Source: Clostridia bacterium (GTDB lineage Bacteria; Bacillota; Clostridia; Peptostreptococcales; Acidaminobacteraceae). From it: a stretch of DNA of 64,000 bases. Where the stretch lies: positions 44,065 to 108,064 of the forward strand of contig JACUUV010000005.1 in NCBI GenBank assembly GCA_014859095.1, written 5' to 3'. The notes under the pieces were generated by a model. The model saw only the letters and a list, made by a program, of their open reading frames with translations. It ran no database searches and was not told the DNA's origin. Shown piece by piece: positions 10,537 to 20,287 of this stretch. Made by a program: the position numbers and the translations under genes. Within the stretch, counting starts at the first letter, position 1; every line of letters starts with the position of its first letter.

Positions 10537-11929
10537 GAGGACCTCCCGATACTGCGAATTCGATACCACTGACCAAATCTTCGAATTCGTATTCTGAAAT
10601 GGTTCTGAAATCAAAAATCAATTGATCATCAATGATCATTGCGATAATTGGAATAGCATAATTTCTTAACTGGATTTGAACTTTGTTCACAGACTTGTCG
10701 TGCTTCAAACAAATGCCATACGACGGCAATCTTTCAAGTGGCAAAGCGCCACCTCCCACTTCAGAAGTCGTATCAACACCACTGACCTTGACACCATGAA
10801 GTGAAAGACGATGTTCATAAGTCTCGATGAATTTTGAAACCTTTACCTTGATTTCCTGCTGTGAAAGCACGAGCATTTTTAGTGTTGGAATATGCTGCGC
10901 GGCAAATATGGGGTTAAAATAGAGATTTAATGTCCTGTCGATTATTGCCAATGAAAACTTGTCGATTCTGAACGCTCTCAACAACTGATTTTTTTTGATG
11001 GAGTCGATGTATCTCTTTTTTCCGATGATGAATCCTGCTTGTGCTCCACCGAACAATTTATCCCCCGAAAATGAAAGAATGTCGATTCCCTTTGCAATAG
11101 CATCCTGGACCAATGGTTCACTCGCAAATCCATAAGGTGTGAGGTCCACAATCAGTCCACTTCCCAGGTCCTCGTATAAAGGAATCTCATTAAGAGATCC
11201 AAGTTCGATGAGTTCCGACGCATCAACCGATGAGGTGAAACCTAGAATTTTATAATTGCTGGTATGGACTTTCATAAGCAATCCGGTGTTTTCATTGATT
11301 GAATTTACATAGTCCTTTAAATGGGTCTTATTGGTGGTGCCCACTTCACATAACATTGAATTACTGGCTTTCATCACATCAGGCACTCTAAATGATCCAC
11401 CGATTTCAACCAGTTCCCCACGTGACACTATGACTTCTTTATTTTGAGCGAACGTGTTGAGAACCAGCATGACAGCTGCCGCATTGTTATTGACAATCAG
11501 TGCGGCTTCAGCTCCGGTAATGGAACAAATCTTATCTTCGATATGTTGATAACGTATGCCTCTTCTTCCTGTCTCTACATCATATTCCAATGTGTTGTAA
11601 TGCGTCATCAGCGGAATCACTTCTTCAGCAATGGCTTCCGAAATAACAGCCCTCCCCAGGTTGGTGTGTAAGACTATGCCAGTTCCATTTATGACACGTT
11701 TAAATGTGGATTGAATCTTATTGTCAAGTTCGAATTCAATTTGTCGTAATAGGTCTGAACTCTCAAAAGTTTCAATTTGTCCAGATTGAATTTTCAATCT
11801 GAATTGATCCAAAACTTTTTCAATATTTGCTTTTAGATGGACGTTATCAAACCTGAGTTTATAGTGGTCTGACAAATCATTCAACAAAATATCCATTTTG
11901 GGTATTTTTCGTAATAAATTATTTTTCAT
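10529..11929 (-). CDS. selA: L-seryl-tRNA(Sec) selenium transferase SelA
   Basis: NGTGIVLHTNLGRA, LSFSGDKLFGGAQAGFIIG (PLP lysine), EVGGGALPLERLPSYG. Confidence 0.96.
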   Translation of the reverse strand: MKNNLLRKIPKMDILLNDLSDHYKLRFDNVHLKANIEKVLDQFRLKIQSGQIETFESSDLLRQIEFELDNKIQSTFKRVINGTGIVLHTNLGRAVISEAIAEEVIPLMTHYNTLEYDVETGRRGIRYQHIEDKICSITGAEAALIVNNNAAAVMLVLNTFAQNKEVIVSRGELVEIGGSFRVPDVMKASNSMLCEVGTTNKTHLKDYVNSINENTGLLMKVHTSNYKILGFTSSVDASELIELGSLNEIPLYEDLGSGLIVDLTPYGFASEPLVQDAIAKGIDILSFSGDKLFGGAQAGFIIGKKRYIDSIKKNQLLRAFRIDKFSLAIIDRTLNLYFNPIFAAQHIPTLKMLVLSQQEIKVKVSKFIETYEHRLSLHGVKVSGVDTTSEVGGGALPLERLPSYGICLKHDKSVNKVQIQLRNYAIPIIAMIIDDQLIFDFRTISEYEFEDLVSGIEFAVSGGPHA

Positions 11930-11947
11930 AGCCTTCCTTCTTTATGA

Positions 11948-12985
11948 CTAGAATACTTTGACGTATTTGGATTCGAACTCAACCACTTTACCAATGATTG
12001 AGTATGAAAAGGTATTGTTTATTTCCAGAGCACGTACAATCTCCTCAGCTTCTGATTCAGGAACCGAAACAAGTAAACCGCCAGATGTCTGTGGGTCACA
12101 GAAGAGATCATAGTAAACTTCTTGAATTTCCTGAGAAATTTCAAGGAATCTTGACACGTGGGACTGATTCTTGTAAGCTCCTGCAGGAATGATTCCCATC
12201 TCGGCGAGAGGGATGGCTTCCTTGATGATTGGCACTTTCAAGTGATCAATTTCTATTGATACATTACTGCCTTTGGCCATTTCAAGAGCATGTCCAAGTA
12301 GTCCAAAACCTGTGATATCAGTACATGCGTGCACTGTGTGATTGACGAGGACTTCATATGCAGACTTGTTGAGGCCGGCCATTATAGCAGTGATATATCT
12401 CAAAGTTTCAGGTTCCAACATATTTTCTTTGAGAGCGGTTGTCAGAACACCCGTTCCAATCGGCTTAGTCAATATCAGGACATCTCCTGCTTTTGCGCCG
12501 ACATTGGCCCATACTTTTAATGGTGAAACAAGTCCACTCACCGACAATCCATATTTTGGTTCGTTATCTTCGATGGAATGTCCTCCAACGAGCAATGCAC
12601 CGGCTTCCTTGACTTTATCAGCTCCACCTTTCAATATCTCCTTGAGAATTAACGGAGAAAGACAATTGGGAAAACCGACAATGTTCAGTGCCAGTACCGG
12701 TTTGCCTCCCATGGCATAAACGTCACTCAGTGCATTTGCAGCTGCAATCTGTCCAAAATCATAGGGATCATCAACAATTGGTGTAAAAAAATCCAGCGTT
12801 TGAATCAACGCTTGATCTTCATTCAATTTATAGACAGCAGCATCATCAGAAGATTCAAAACCAACAAGCAATTTTTCATCTTCAAATTTTGGTAAATCGC
12901 ACAAAACTTGTGCGAGGGTCTCAGGACCAATTTTAGCGGCTCATCCAGCGCTCGTTGTATATTCTGTCAGTTTTATGAATGACAT
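11948..12985 (-). CDS. selD: Selenide, water dikinase SelD, itself a selenoprotein (Sec encoded by in-frame TGA at 12941-12943)
   Basis: ATG at 12985 with GGAGGTGG; reads [52 protein letters not shown]..., with U at the catalytic Sec/Cys position of SelD. ORF track starts only after the UGA (12904). Confidence 0.93.
12897..12915 (-). promoter_or_regulatory. Candidate bacterial SECIS hairpin of selD
   Basis: Perfect 8-bp stem TCGCACAA-GTT-TTGTGCGA, loop 33 nt after the UGA codon, loop beginning with G. Confidence 0.6.
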
Positions 12986-13042
12986 TGATCCACCTCCTCA
13001 TCTATTTGTAGTTAACATTAATTATACCATCATTTGATTTAA

Positions 13043-13408
13043 TTATTTGGAATTTTCGAGAATTCCTTCGAGCTTTTTCTCCCCTATTCCTTTGATCTCA
13101 ATTAGTTCATAAAATGAACTCAGCTCCCTGTTTTCTCGGATATATTCGATGATAGAACTGGCAGTGACATCGCCAATGCCTTTGAAATGTTTGAGTTGTT
13201 CCACAGAAAGTTGATTAAATTCATCCAAACTATAATAGACTTGATCAACGGGATCATAAACCATGGAAATGGTATCTTGGGAATACATCTCTTTTTGAGG
13301 CTGGTCCACATTGATTTCTCTTTTGATATAGCTAGGTTCGTATCCGTATGATCGGATTAAAATAATCAGAATGATCATAATCGCCCATATATATTTGAAA
13401 TATTTCAC
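13043..13408 (-). CDS. ComEA-like helix-hairpin-helix protein
   Basis: N-terminal TM, tandem HhH: LNQLSVEQLKHFKGIGDVTASSIIEYI...FYELIEIKGIGEKKLEGIL. Confidence 0.85.
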   Translation of the reverse strand: MKYFKYIWAIMIILIILIRSYGYEPSYIKREINVDQPQKEMYSQDTISMVYDPVDQVYYSLDEFNQLSVEQLKHFKGIGDVTASSIIEYIRENRELSSFYELIEIKGIGEKKLEGILENSK

Positions 13409-13514
13409 AAAACCTCCTATATATTACCATATATTTGTTTGATTATAACACATTTTGGGGTTCCCACAACCCTCTCTTTTCATTATAATATAAATAACAA
13501 CCGAGGAGGACACT

Positions 13515-14816
13515 ATGAAGTATTTCACGACACTAGGGTTATTTTTTCTGATTTTATTTATGATTAACACTCCTACATTTTCTGAGATTGATCTGATAGC
13601 TGATGGTGCAATAATCATCAATGCCGAAACAGGGCAAATTCTTTATTCCAAAAATGAACACACACCACTTTTTCCTGCCAGCACCACAAAAATATTGACT
13701 GCAATTATAATACTGGAAGATATGAATTTACTCGATACCATTGTTGTCGATCCTGAATCTCCTTATGCCGGAGGCAGTCACATTGCACTCGAACCTGGTG
13801 AAGAAGTAACCGTTGAACAATTGCTGTATTCTTTGTTGATTGCAAGTGCCAATGATGCTGCTGAGGTCTTGGCGAGAAAGCACTCTGGATCAATAGAGGC
13901 CTTCTCTGAAGTCATGAATGCCAGAGCCGCTGAAATGGGTGCCTTGAGTTCAAACTTTGCAAACCCGCACGGTTTGCATAACAAAGATCACATCTCAACA
14001 GCATATGACCTTGCTATCATTGCACAATACGCCATGAAAAATAATACATTTAGAACTATCATTAAAACAAAACGTTATGAAATTCCACCTACAAATAGAA
14101 AAACAGAAACAAGGTATTTGAACAGTACAAATAGTCTGTATCAAGGTATAGCAGGCTCAACCCAAATAATTGATGTGAATGGCGAACGTGTCCCTATCGC
14201 TTACGAATTCGCCGATGGCATCAAGCGCGGATACACACCAGAGGCTCAATTTTGCTTTGTGGGCTCAGCAACGAAAGATGGCAGACAATTTATCACAGCT
14301 GTGTTAAAATCCCAAAGCACTGCCATGTACGAAGATACTCGCAAAATGATGGATTACGCTTTTTCAGGAACCACGAAGCATCTGATCGCCAAATCTGGAG
14401 ATCCTGCAAAGACACTTACACTTTCGAATAAAAAACAGACTTCCGTAACATCAATATACGCCGAGTCCGTTTCCATAGATTTACCCAATGATTATAAGCT
14501 CGAAGATATAGAGTCCAGAGAACTGATATCGAGTCATATTGAATTGCCACTTAAGAAAGGTGAATTCATGGGCACCAAGGAATTCTATCTGAATGATGCA
14601 TTACTGCACCAAGTTACTCTTGTTTCAGACGACAATTACATCGGGGAGGATTTGCTGAATGACATAACTCAATTCTTTTCCACCGAAAAAAGGTCTTGGA
14701 GTGTGGTTTTGGTCAAAATTCTACTTGCAATCCTTTTGTGGAGAACCATTATGACGATGTACAGAATCAACAAACTCAAAAGAAGACAACATCAGAAAAA
14801 AACCAGACTTGGATAA
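13515..14816 (+). CDS. D-alanyl-D-alanine carboxypeptidase (penicillin-binding protein, peptidase S11)
   Basis: FPASTTKILTAI (SxxK), ASANDAAE (SxN), KRGYTPEAQFCFVGSA (KxG-like), C-terminal TM. Confidence 0.93.
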   Translation: MKYFTTLGLFFLILFMINTPTFSEIDLIADGAIIINAETGQILYSKNEHTPLFPASTTKILTAIIILEDMNLLDTIVVDPESPYAGGSHIALEPGEEVTVEQLLYSLLIASANDAAEVLARKHSGSIEAFSEVMNARAAEMGALSSNFANPHGLHNKDHISTAYDLAIIAQYAMKNNTFRTIIKTKRYEIPPTNRKTETRYLNSTNSLYQGIAGSTQIIDVNGERVPIAYEFADGIKRGYTPEAQFCFVGSATKDGRQFITAVLKSQSTAMYEDTRKMMDYAFSGTTKHLIAKSGDPAKTLTLSNKKQTSVTSIYAESVSIDLPNDYKLEDIESRELISSHIELPLKKGEFMGTKEFYLNDALLHQVTLVSDDNYIGEDLLNDITQFFSTEKRSWSVVLVKILLAILLWRTIMTMYRINKLKRRQHQKKTRLG

Positions 14817-14828
14817 GTCTGGTTTTTG
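14799..14828 (+). terminator. Intrinsic terminator overlapping the stop codon of the carboxypeptidase gene
   Basis: aaaccagactt-ggat-aagtctggtttttg. Confidence 0.8.
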
Positions 14829-14829
14829 A

Positions 14830-15219
14830 TTATAAGTCTGTAACTTTGTAAGCGATCATCTCGATTTCCACTTCAGCGAGCAAGGGGAGATTAGCTACCT
14901 CAAATGCCGCCCTCGCGGGTTTGTGATCTGTGAAATATTCAGAATAAACACTATTCATATCCGCAAATTGCTTGATGTCGGCCAAAAATACGGTTACCTT
15001 GACTACATCGTTCAGTGTTGCTCCGGCAGCTTCAATAATCGCCTTGGCATTCTCAAGAGATTGTCTTGTCGATACCTTGATGTCCCCTTTGATCAATTCC
15101 CCGTTTTCAGGATTGATTGGCAATTGTCCCGATACATAAATGAAAGGGCCTGCTTTCATACCTTGTGAGTATGGTCCTACAGCAGCTGGTGCTTTTTCAG
15201 TTGCAATTGATTTCAACAT
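14830..15219 (-). CDS. ridA: RidA family reactive intermediate/imine deaminase
   Basis: [42 protein letters not shown] and [18 protein letters not shown] motifs. Confidence 0.94.
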   Translation of the reverse strand: MLKSIATEKAPAAVGPYSQGMKAGPFIYVSGQLPINPENGELIKGDIKVSTRQSLENAKAIIEAAGATLNDVVKVTVFLADIKQFADMNSVYSEYFTDHKPARAAFEVANLPLLAEVEIEMIAYKVTDL

Positions 15220-15232
15220 AATACTTGTCCTC

Positions 15233-15874
15233 CTACTTTCCTTCTCTTATGCCATCTAAGTAATTGTATATCGTATAACGCGATACCTGAAGTGAGTTCG
15301 CGACGTAATCAATGGCACCTTTAATTAAAAATACGCCTTTATCCTCCAGATCCTTTACGATATTGACTTTCTCATCTTTTGTCAGATATATGACAGGGCG
15401 ACCAAATTTATGGATTGTGATCTCAACAATATCATAAAGAACGTCGTTCACCTTATTGATCTCACCAATCGCTTCAACTTCTTTTTCATCCACTTTACAG
15501 AGTTCATTGATCACGTTTCTGGCACTGAGCATATCAGTGATATCAAAGTTGATGCACATGCACCCTATTATTTCATTGTCAAAATTTCTTATGAAGGTCG
15601 TTGTGGATTTGAGTTCTCTTCCTAAAGTGCTTTTGCCGGTATAATTATAGACATCATGTCCATCTTGATGTTTGTTGATTTTATTAAGTATCGAGTCTGT
15701 CATTGATGTTTCAATAGTTCTCCCTGTCACATGTCCATTGAAAATGGCCACAATGGATTGCTCCATATTGCTGAAGTCATGAATGACCACTTCGCAATTG
15801 GAACCAAATGTCTCTGAAACCCCTTTAGCTATGGGAATTAATTTTTCTAAGATTGGATGAACAGATTTTTCCAC
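15233..15874 (-). CDS. YheO-like PAS / HTH transcriptional regulator (DauR-like)
   Basis: [30 protein letters not shown]-terminal [22 protein letters not shown]. Confidence 0.85.
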   Translation of the reverse strand: MEKSVHPILEKLIPIAKGVSETFGSNCEVVIHDFSNMEQSIVAIFNGHVTGRTIETSMTDSILNKINKHQDGHDVYNYTGKSTLGRELKSTTTFIRNFDNEIIGCMCINFDITDMLSARNVINELCKVDEKEVEAIGEINKVNDVLYDIVEITIHKFGRPVIYLTKDEKVNIVKDLEDKGVFLIKGAIDYVANSLQVSRYTIYNYLDGIREGK

Positions 15875-15893
15875 AAAATACTCCTTTCAAAAT

Positions 15894-16232
15894 TCATTCT
15901 ATTGTAATGACTTCAGCATCATTCCATATACGTTCGAGTGAATAATATTGTCTCATGTCATTGCTGAATATGTGAACAACAATATCTCTGAAATCGAGTA
16001 AAAGCCATCCGCCTTGCTGCTTGCCTTCCTTATGCTTCAAATTGTATCCAAAATCCTTCTCAAGATAATCGGATAGTGCATTCATATGCGTCGAGGAAGT
16101 ACCTGTGGCAATTATAAAATAATCGGCAATGGAACTGATGCCTTTTACTGAAAGTATGACAATATCCTGTGCCTTCTTATTACTGAGAATATCTGCCATT
16201 TTATAGACTTGTTGGGTTATATGATCCGCCAT
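15894..16232 (-). CDS. rsfS: Ribosome silencing factor RsfS
   Basis: DYFIIATGTSSTHMNALSDYLE...GGWLLLDFRDIVVHIFSNDMRQYYSLERIWNDA. Confidence 0.95.
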   Translation of the reverse strand: MADHITQQVYKMADILSNKKAQDIVILSVKGISSIADYFIIATGTSSTHMNALSDYLEKDFGYNLKHKEGKQQGGWLLLDFRDIVVHIFSNDMRQYYSLERIWNDAEVITIE

Positions 16233-17413
16233 CAGAAGCTCCTTGTGATATGATCGATCATCTCATGAGTATAGCTGTGTATGCCACGCTTGTTTTCGTT
16301 GAGATAGGAATTGTTGAGTTCATAATACGCTATCATGGTCTGATCCAAATCCTCATATGCGAGGTGTCTCAGTTTTGACAAACCTTCAAAATTTCTGGAG
16401 GGTTCAATGATATCTGCTACATAAATGATTTTGGAAAGTGTACTCATATGTTTATTGCCATAAGTATGCCAACGTATGGCATTAAGAATGGATTCGTCGT
16501 AAATTCCAAAATATTGTCTCAAAAGCTCTGCTCCAACTTCACCGTGTGCGAGATTTGGATTTTTTTGAATACACGGATCAAAATAGACCGTGAAATTTTC
16601 AATATGCTTGAGCATGCTTTCTCTATCGATTTCTTTTGCGAAATCATGACATAATCCGGCAAACTCCGCTTTCAATGGATCGGCACCATATCGAACTGCC
16701 AGTTTGCGTGCCATTTTTGATGTTTCAATGGTATGTTCATACCTGTGCAAACTCAAATTACGTCTAAGATAATCTTTCAATAAATCATATTGTGGGTGAT
16801 GCGATTTGTATAGTCCTTTGCTTTCGATATAGGATTCAACGGATTCAGGTAAAAGATAACGGATGCTCTTCTCATCATTAACACGATTCCTTATTTCTGT
16901 TGAACTTATAGCAAGCGCTGGAATATAACATATTTCAATCTTAGCGTTGTAATCCGCTATCAATTGCTTGACTTTATCATTTAATTTGTCCAGATCCACT
17001 CCCGGCCTGGTAGCTCCTACAAAAGTGACAAGTTGAATCAACTCATCATAGTTCTTCCATGTATCAAGCAAAATAATCGCATCCGCACCAGTGATAAAAT
17101 ACAATTGATCCTTGGGTGAAAGCGATTCCTTCAAACGTTTTATCGTATCAATCGTATAAGTCGTCCCATTACGTTTGGTTTCAATATCAGAAACGTGGAA
17201 ATATGGGTTTGTAATGGTTGCAAGCCTGGTCATTTCCAATCTTTGCTCTTTATCTGCACTATTGGCATGTGCTTTATGGGGTGGTTTCCCTACTGGGATA
17301 AATAAAATTTCATCAAGAAAAAAACTCGTTCGAATTTGTTCGGCAAGCATGAGATGTCCATAATGAATTGGATCGAATGTACCTCCCATGATGCCGATTT
17401 TCTTTCCAGGCAT
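16232..17413 (-). CDS. nadD: Fusion: nicotinate-nucleotide adenylyltransferase NadD (N-term) with YqeK-type HD phosphohydrolase (C-term)
   Basis: GIMGGTFDPIHYGHLMLAEQ, PPHK, ISSTEIRNRV (NadD); SLHRYEHTIETSKMA, AGLCHDFAKEI, RWHTYGNKHMSTLSKIIYVADIIEP (YqeK). Confidence 0.92.
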   Translation of the reverse strand: MPGKKIGIMGGTFDPIHYGHLMLAEQIRTSFFLDEILFIPVGKPPHKAHANSADKEQRLEMTRLATITNPYFHVSDIETKRNGTTYTIDTIKRLKESLSPKDQLYFITGADAIILLDTWKNYDELIQLVTFVGATRPGVDLDKLNDKVKQLIADYNAKIEICYIPALAISSTEIRNRVNDEKSIRYLLPESVESYIESKGLYKSHHPQYDLLKDYLRRNLSLHRYEHTIETSKMARKLAVRYGADPLKAEFAGLCHDFAKEIDRESMLKHIENFTVYFDPCIQKNPNLAHGEVGAELLRQYFGIYDESILNAIRWHTYGNKHMSTLSKIIYVADIIEPSRNFEGLSKLRHLAYEDLDQTMIAYYELNNSYLNENKRGIHSYTHEMIDHITRSF

Positions 17414-17898
17414 TACTTGCTTCTTCCTCTTGTTCTTGATTTGTTGACACTTGAGTTATCAACTTTCTCCAATTTTTCTTTTCTTGCTTTCGAACGTTTG
17501 ACTTGAAGCGGTTTAGAAATTTTACCACCCTTTTTTGAAAGCTTTTCTTCTTTTTTGACCGGAACAGCCTTTTTTTGACGATTGATGTATACTCTTTTGT
17601 TGTCTGCACCAGGTATTTCAAGCATTGGATTGGTTCTAGATTGTCTGTATATGATGAATTTATGGCCGATGCACTGAACAAATTCAGCATCCAGAAGTTT
17701 TACAACTTCCAGTGCAACCTCCTGCGCATCCTCAGAACTGTTGTCAAGAACGTTGACTTTAACGAGTTCATGTAGATCAAGCAGTTCACTGAGTTGATTG
17801 ATAAATCCGTCAGAAACACCATCTTTACCTAGTTGTGCCAATGGCTTGAGCGAATGCGCAAGCCCTTTCAAATAACCTCTTTGTTTTCCTGTCAACAT
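17413..17898 (-). CDS. yhbY: YhbY-like CRM-domain RNA-binding protein with basic C-terminal tail
   Basis: LTGKQRGYLKGLAHSLKPLAQLGKDGVSDGFI; HKFIIYRQS; Lys/Arg-rich C-terminus. Confidence 0.88.
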   Translation of the reverse strand: MLTGKQRGYLKGLAHSLKPLAQLGKDGVSDGFINQLSELLDLHELVKVNVLDNSSEDAQEVALEVVKLLDAEFVQCIGHKFIIYRQSRTNPMLEIPGADNKRVYINRQKKAVPVKKEEKLSKKGGKISKPLQVKRSKARKEKLEKVDNSSVNKSRTRGRSK

Positions 17899-17907
17899 AT
17901 TGTTCTC

Positions 17908-19185
17908 CTATGCATAGAATTCAAATTCAATTTCAAATATACGTACAGTGTCACCATCTTCAATACCCATTTCTCTTAAATGGTCAAAGACACCTCTTAA
18001 CTTAAGCACATTTTGAAAACGTCTCAGTGATTCTATGTCTGTTAAATCCGTTGAATATAAAATACGCTCTATAAATTGTCCCTCAACACAATAAACATCT
18101 TCATCCTTGAAGAATTTGATCTCGTTGACATCAGAGATGTCAAGATCTTCAACGAAGTAATCTTCTTCATCAATCAAAGGTTCATCCTCTATGGAATCCA
18201 GCATTGTAGTCACATAATTCAGAAGTGCATCAACACCTTCGCCCGTAGCCGCAGATATTGGAAATACAGGATACCCGTCAGCTTCAATTTTGGCTTTGAA
18301 TGCTTCATAGACCTCATTGTCTTCAAGCAGATCCATTTTATTGGCTGCAACGACTTGTTTTCTGGTTGAAAGTCGGTCACTATATCCGAAAACTTCCTTA
18401 TTTATGATACAGAAATCCTCATAAGGCTCTCTTCCTTCATGACCGGAAATATCTACGACATGAATCAGAATTTTCGTTCTTTCGACATGTCTTAAAAACT
18501 CAAGTCCAAGTCCAACACCTTCTTTTGCGCCTTCAATCAATCCAGGTATGTCTGCAAGGACAAAACTCTTTCCTTTGATTGCTTCAACTACACCGAGATT
18601 CGGTTGAAGTGTTGTGAAATGATAATTTGCAATCTTCGGTTTCGCTTTGGTAGTAGCCGCCAGAAATGTTGATTTTCCAACATTTGGGTAACCTAACAAA
18701 CCCACGTCAGCGAGCATTTTAAGTTCAAGTGAAATGGATCTTTCAACACCATTAAACCCTTTTTCAGCAAATGTTGGTGCCTGTCTTGTCGGTGTTGCAT
18801 AATGCCAGTTTCCTTTGCCGCCCTTGCCGCCTACTGCCAAAACGACACGTTGTCCAGGTTCTTTAAGATCCGCAATGACTTTACCAGTATTGAGATCTCT
18901 TATGATCGTTCCTTGTGGAACACTTATTACCAGATCCTCAGAAGTCTTGCCGGTCATTTTCTTTTTACCACCGTCTTCTCCTGGTTCTGCAAAATACTTC
19001 GTCTTATATCTAAAATCCATGAGTGTGCGCATGCTAGAGTCTACGTACGCAACGATACTTCCGCCGCGACCACCGTCGCCACCATCTGGACCTCCGTCAG
19101 GCACATATTTTTCACGACGGAAACTGACTCTACCATTCCCACCGTTGCCTGCCTTTATATGAATTTTCGCTACATCTACAAACAT
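17908..19185 (-). CDS. obgE: GTPase ObgE/CgtA (start corrected to MFVDVAKIH at 19185)
   Basis: Gly-rich Obg domain, GYPNVGKSTFLAA, DIPGLIEGA, C-terminal OCT domain. Confidence 0.96.
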   Translation of the reverse strand: MFVDVAKIHIKAGNGGNGRVSFRREKYVPDGGPDGGDGGRGGSIVAYVDSSMRTLMDFRYKTKYFAEPGEDGGKKKMTGKTSEDLVISVPQGTIIRDLNTGKVIADLKEPGQRVVLAVGGKGGKGNWHYATPTRQAPTFAEKGFNGVERSISLELKMLADVGLLGYPNVGKSTFLAATTKAKPKIANYHFTTLQPNLGVVEAIKGKSFVLADIPGLIEGAKEGVGLGLEFLRHVERTKILIHVVDISGHEGREPYEDFCIINKEVFGYSDRLSTRKQVVAANKMDLLEDNEVYEAFKAKIEADGYPVFPISAATGEGVDALLNYVTTMLDSIEDEPLIDEEDYFVEDLDISDVNEIKFFKDEDVYCVEGQFIERILYSTDLTDIESLRRFQNVLKLRGVFDHLREMGIEDGDTVRIFEIEFEFYA

Positions 19186-19234
19186 AATACACCTCAAATC
19201 AATCTTATATATACAATATAATGGTTTTAAATAA

Positions 19235-19262
19235 AAATGTCCATCATTGATGATGGACATTT
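19235..19262 (-). terminator. Terminator-like hairpin between rpmA and obgE
   Basis: On minus strand aaatgtccatca-tcaa-tgatggacatttttattt. Confidence 0.65.
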
Positions 19263-19265
19263 AGA

Positions 19266-19553
19266 CTAAGCTTCATAAACGCTTACTTGTTTTTTATCTC
19301 TGCCTTTTCTTTCAAATCTCACGACACCATCTACTAAAGCGAATAATGTGTCATCGCCACCTCTGCCAACATTGTTGCCAGGATGAACTTTCGTGCCTCT
19401 TTGTCTGATCAAGATGCTACCAGCGCTAACAGTTTGTCCGTCAGCTCTTTTTACCCCTAGTCTTTTCGACGCGGAGTCACGACCGTTTTTAGAAGAACCT
19501 ACACCTTTTTTACTTGCAAATAACTGTAAGTTAAACATTTTCAACATTTCCAT
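19266..19553 (-). CDS. rpmA: 50S ribosomal protein L27 with cleavable N-terminal extension
   Basis: [35 protein letters not shown]. Confidence 0.96.
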   Translation of the reverse strand: MEMLKMFNLQLFASKKGVGSSKNGRDSASKRLGVKRADGQTVSAGSILIRQRGTKVHPGNNVGRGGDDTLFALVDGVVRFERKGRDKKQVSVYEA

Positions 19554-19881
19554 GCACCTCCTTATTTCTGTGCTTGACGTATTTTGGATACGTCATTTCT
19601 ATTCCTTCAATTCCGATCATTATCGTTTTAAAAGCTATATCAATTGTGTCGTTTAAATAACGCTCATCAATTACAAGCTCCAAATAACCATTGTCTATCG
19701 TACACTGAATTTGATCCTCAGGCACTTTGCCGATTTGCTCTACCGCGTTCACCAAGGTTTGAGCCAAAGTGGATACCGCCGCACACACCAAATCTTTGCC
19801 AGGCTCATCAGAATACGCATGACCAGTGACTTTAAGAGCTTTATAATGTCCCCTAGAAGTCGTGAAAACAATATTAATCAT
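19531..19881 (-). CDS. prp: Ribosomal-processing cysteine protease Prp
   Basis: [26 protein letters not shown] (catalytic His/Cys), located between rplU and rpmA. Confidence 0.94.
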   Translation of the reverse strand: MINIVFTTSRGHYKALKVTGHAYSDEPGKDLVCAAVSTLAQTLVNAVEQIGKVPEDQIQCTIDNGYLELVIDERYLNDTIDIAFKTIMIGIEGIEMTYPKYVKHRNKEVHGNVENV

Positions 19882-19884
19882 TTC

Positions 19885-20193
19885 TTACAAACTGATACTT
19901 TCGATTTTTACTTTGGTGTATGGTTGTCTGTGACCTTGCTTCTTACGGTAATCTTTCTTTGACTTGTACTTGAAAATGATTACTTTGGGACCCTTGCCGT
20001 TTTTAACTACAGAAGCAGTAACTTTAGCTGCGGAAACAGTATCTCCGACTTGTAGGCCTTCTTCGTTTGAAATTGCTAAAATTTCAGTAAAATCAACAGT
20101 ATCGCCTTCATTTACGTCTAATTTCTCTACGAAAATCTCATCGCCTTGCTCAACTTTGTATTGCTTACCACCTGTTTTAATAATTGCGTACAT
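19885..20193 (-). CDS. rplU: 50S ribosomal protein L21
   Basis: [18 protein letters not shown]...[24 protein letters not shown]. Confidence 0.97.
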   Translation of the reverse strand: MYAIIKTGGKQYKVEQGDEIFVEKLDVNEGDTVDFTEILAISNEEGLQVGDTVSAAKVTASVVKNGKGPKVIIFKYKSKKDYRKKQGHRQPYTKVKIESISL

Positions 20194-20197
20194 ATCG

Positions 20198-20286
20198 CAC
20201 CTCCTCTATCCTTTCTCGCCAAAAGACGGTATTTGTATATATACAAATTTAAAAAACCGTTTTCGTGCGGCTACCCGATAAATATT
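20198..20286 (-). promoter_or_regulatory. Probable L21-type mRNA leader / structured 5' UTR
   Basis: Structured intergenic segment (AAAACGGT...ACCGTCTTTT pairing around TTTGTATATATACAAA) directly upstream of rplU; position matches known Firmicutes L21 leaders. Confidence 0.5.
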
Positions 20287-20287
20287 A

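Noticed and set aside
12901-12985. Apparent frameshift or pseudogene at the selD 5' end
   Set aside because: The in-frame UGA falls exactly at the Sec/Cys position and full Sec machinery is nearby, so recoding explains it.
15233-15874. Missing RidA-linked catabolic operon
   Set aside because: YheO-like regulator next to ridA is a frequent arrangement; no additional genes needed.
17313-17690. 125-aa minus-strand ORF overlapping yhbY and nadD
   Set aside because: Alternate-frame shadow of two confident genes; composition not protein-like.
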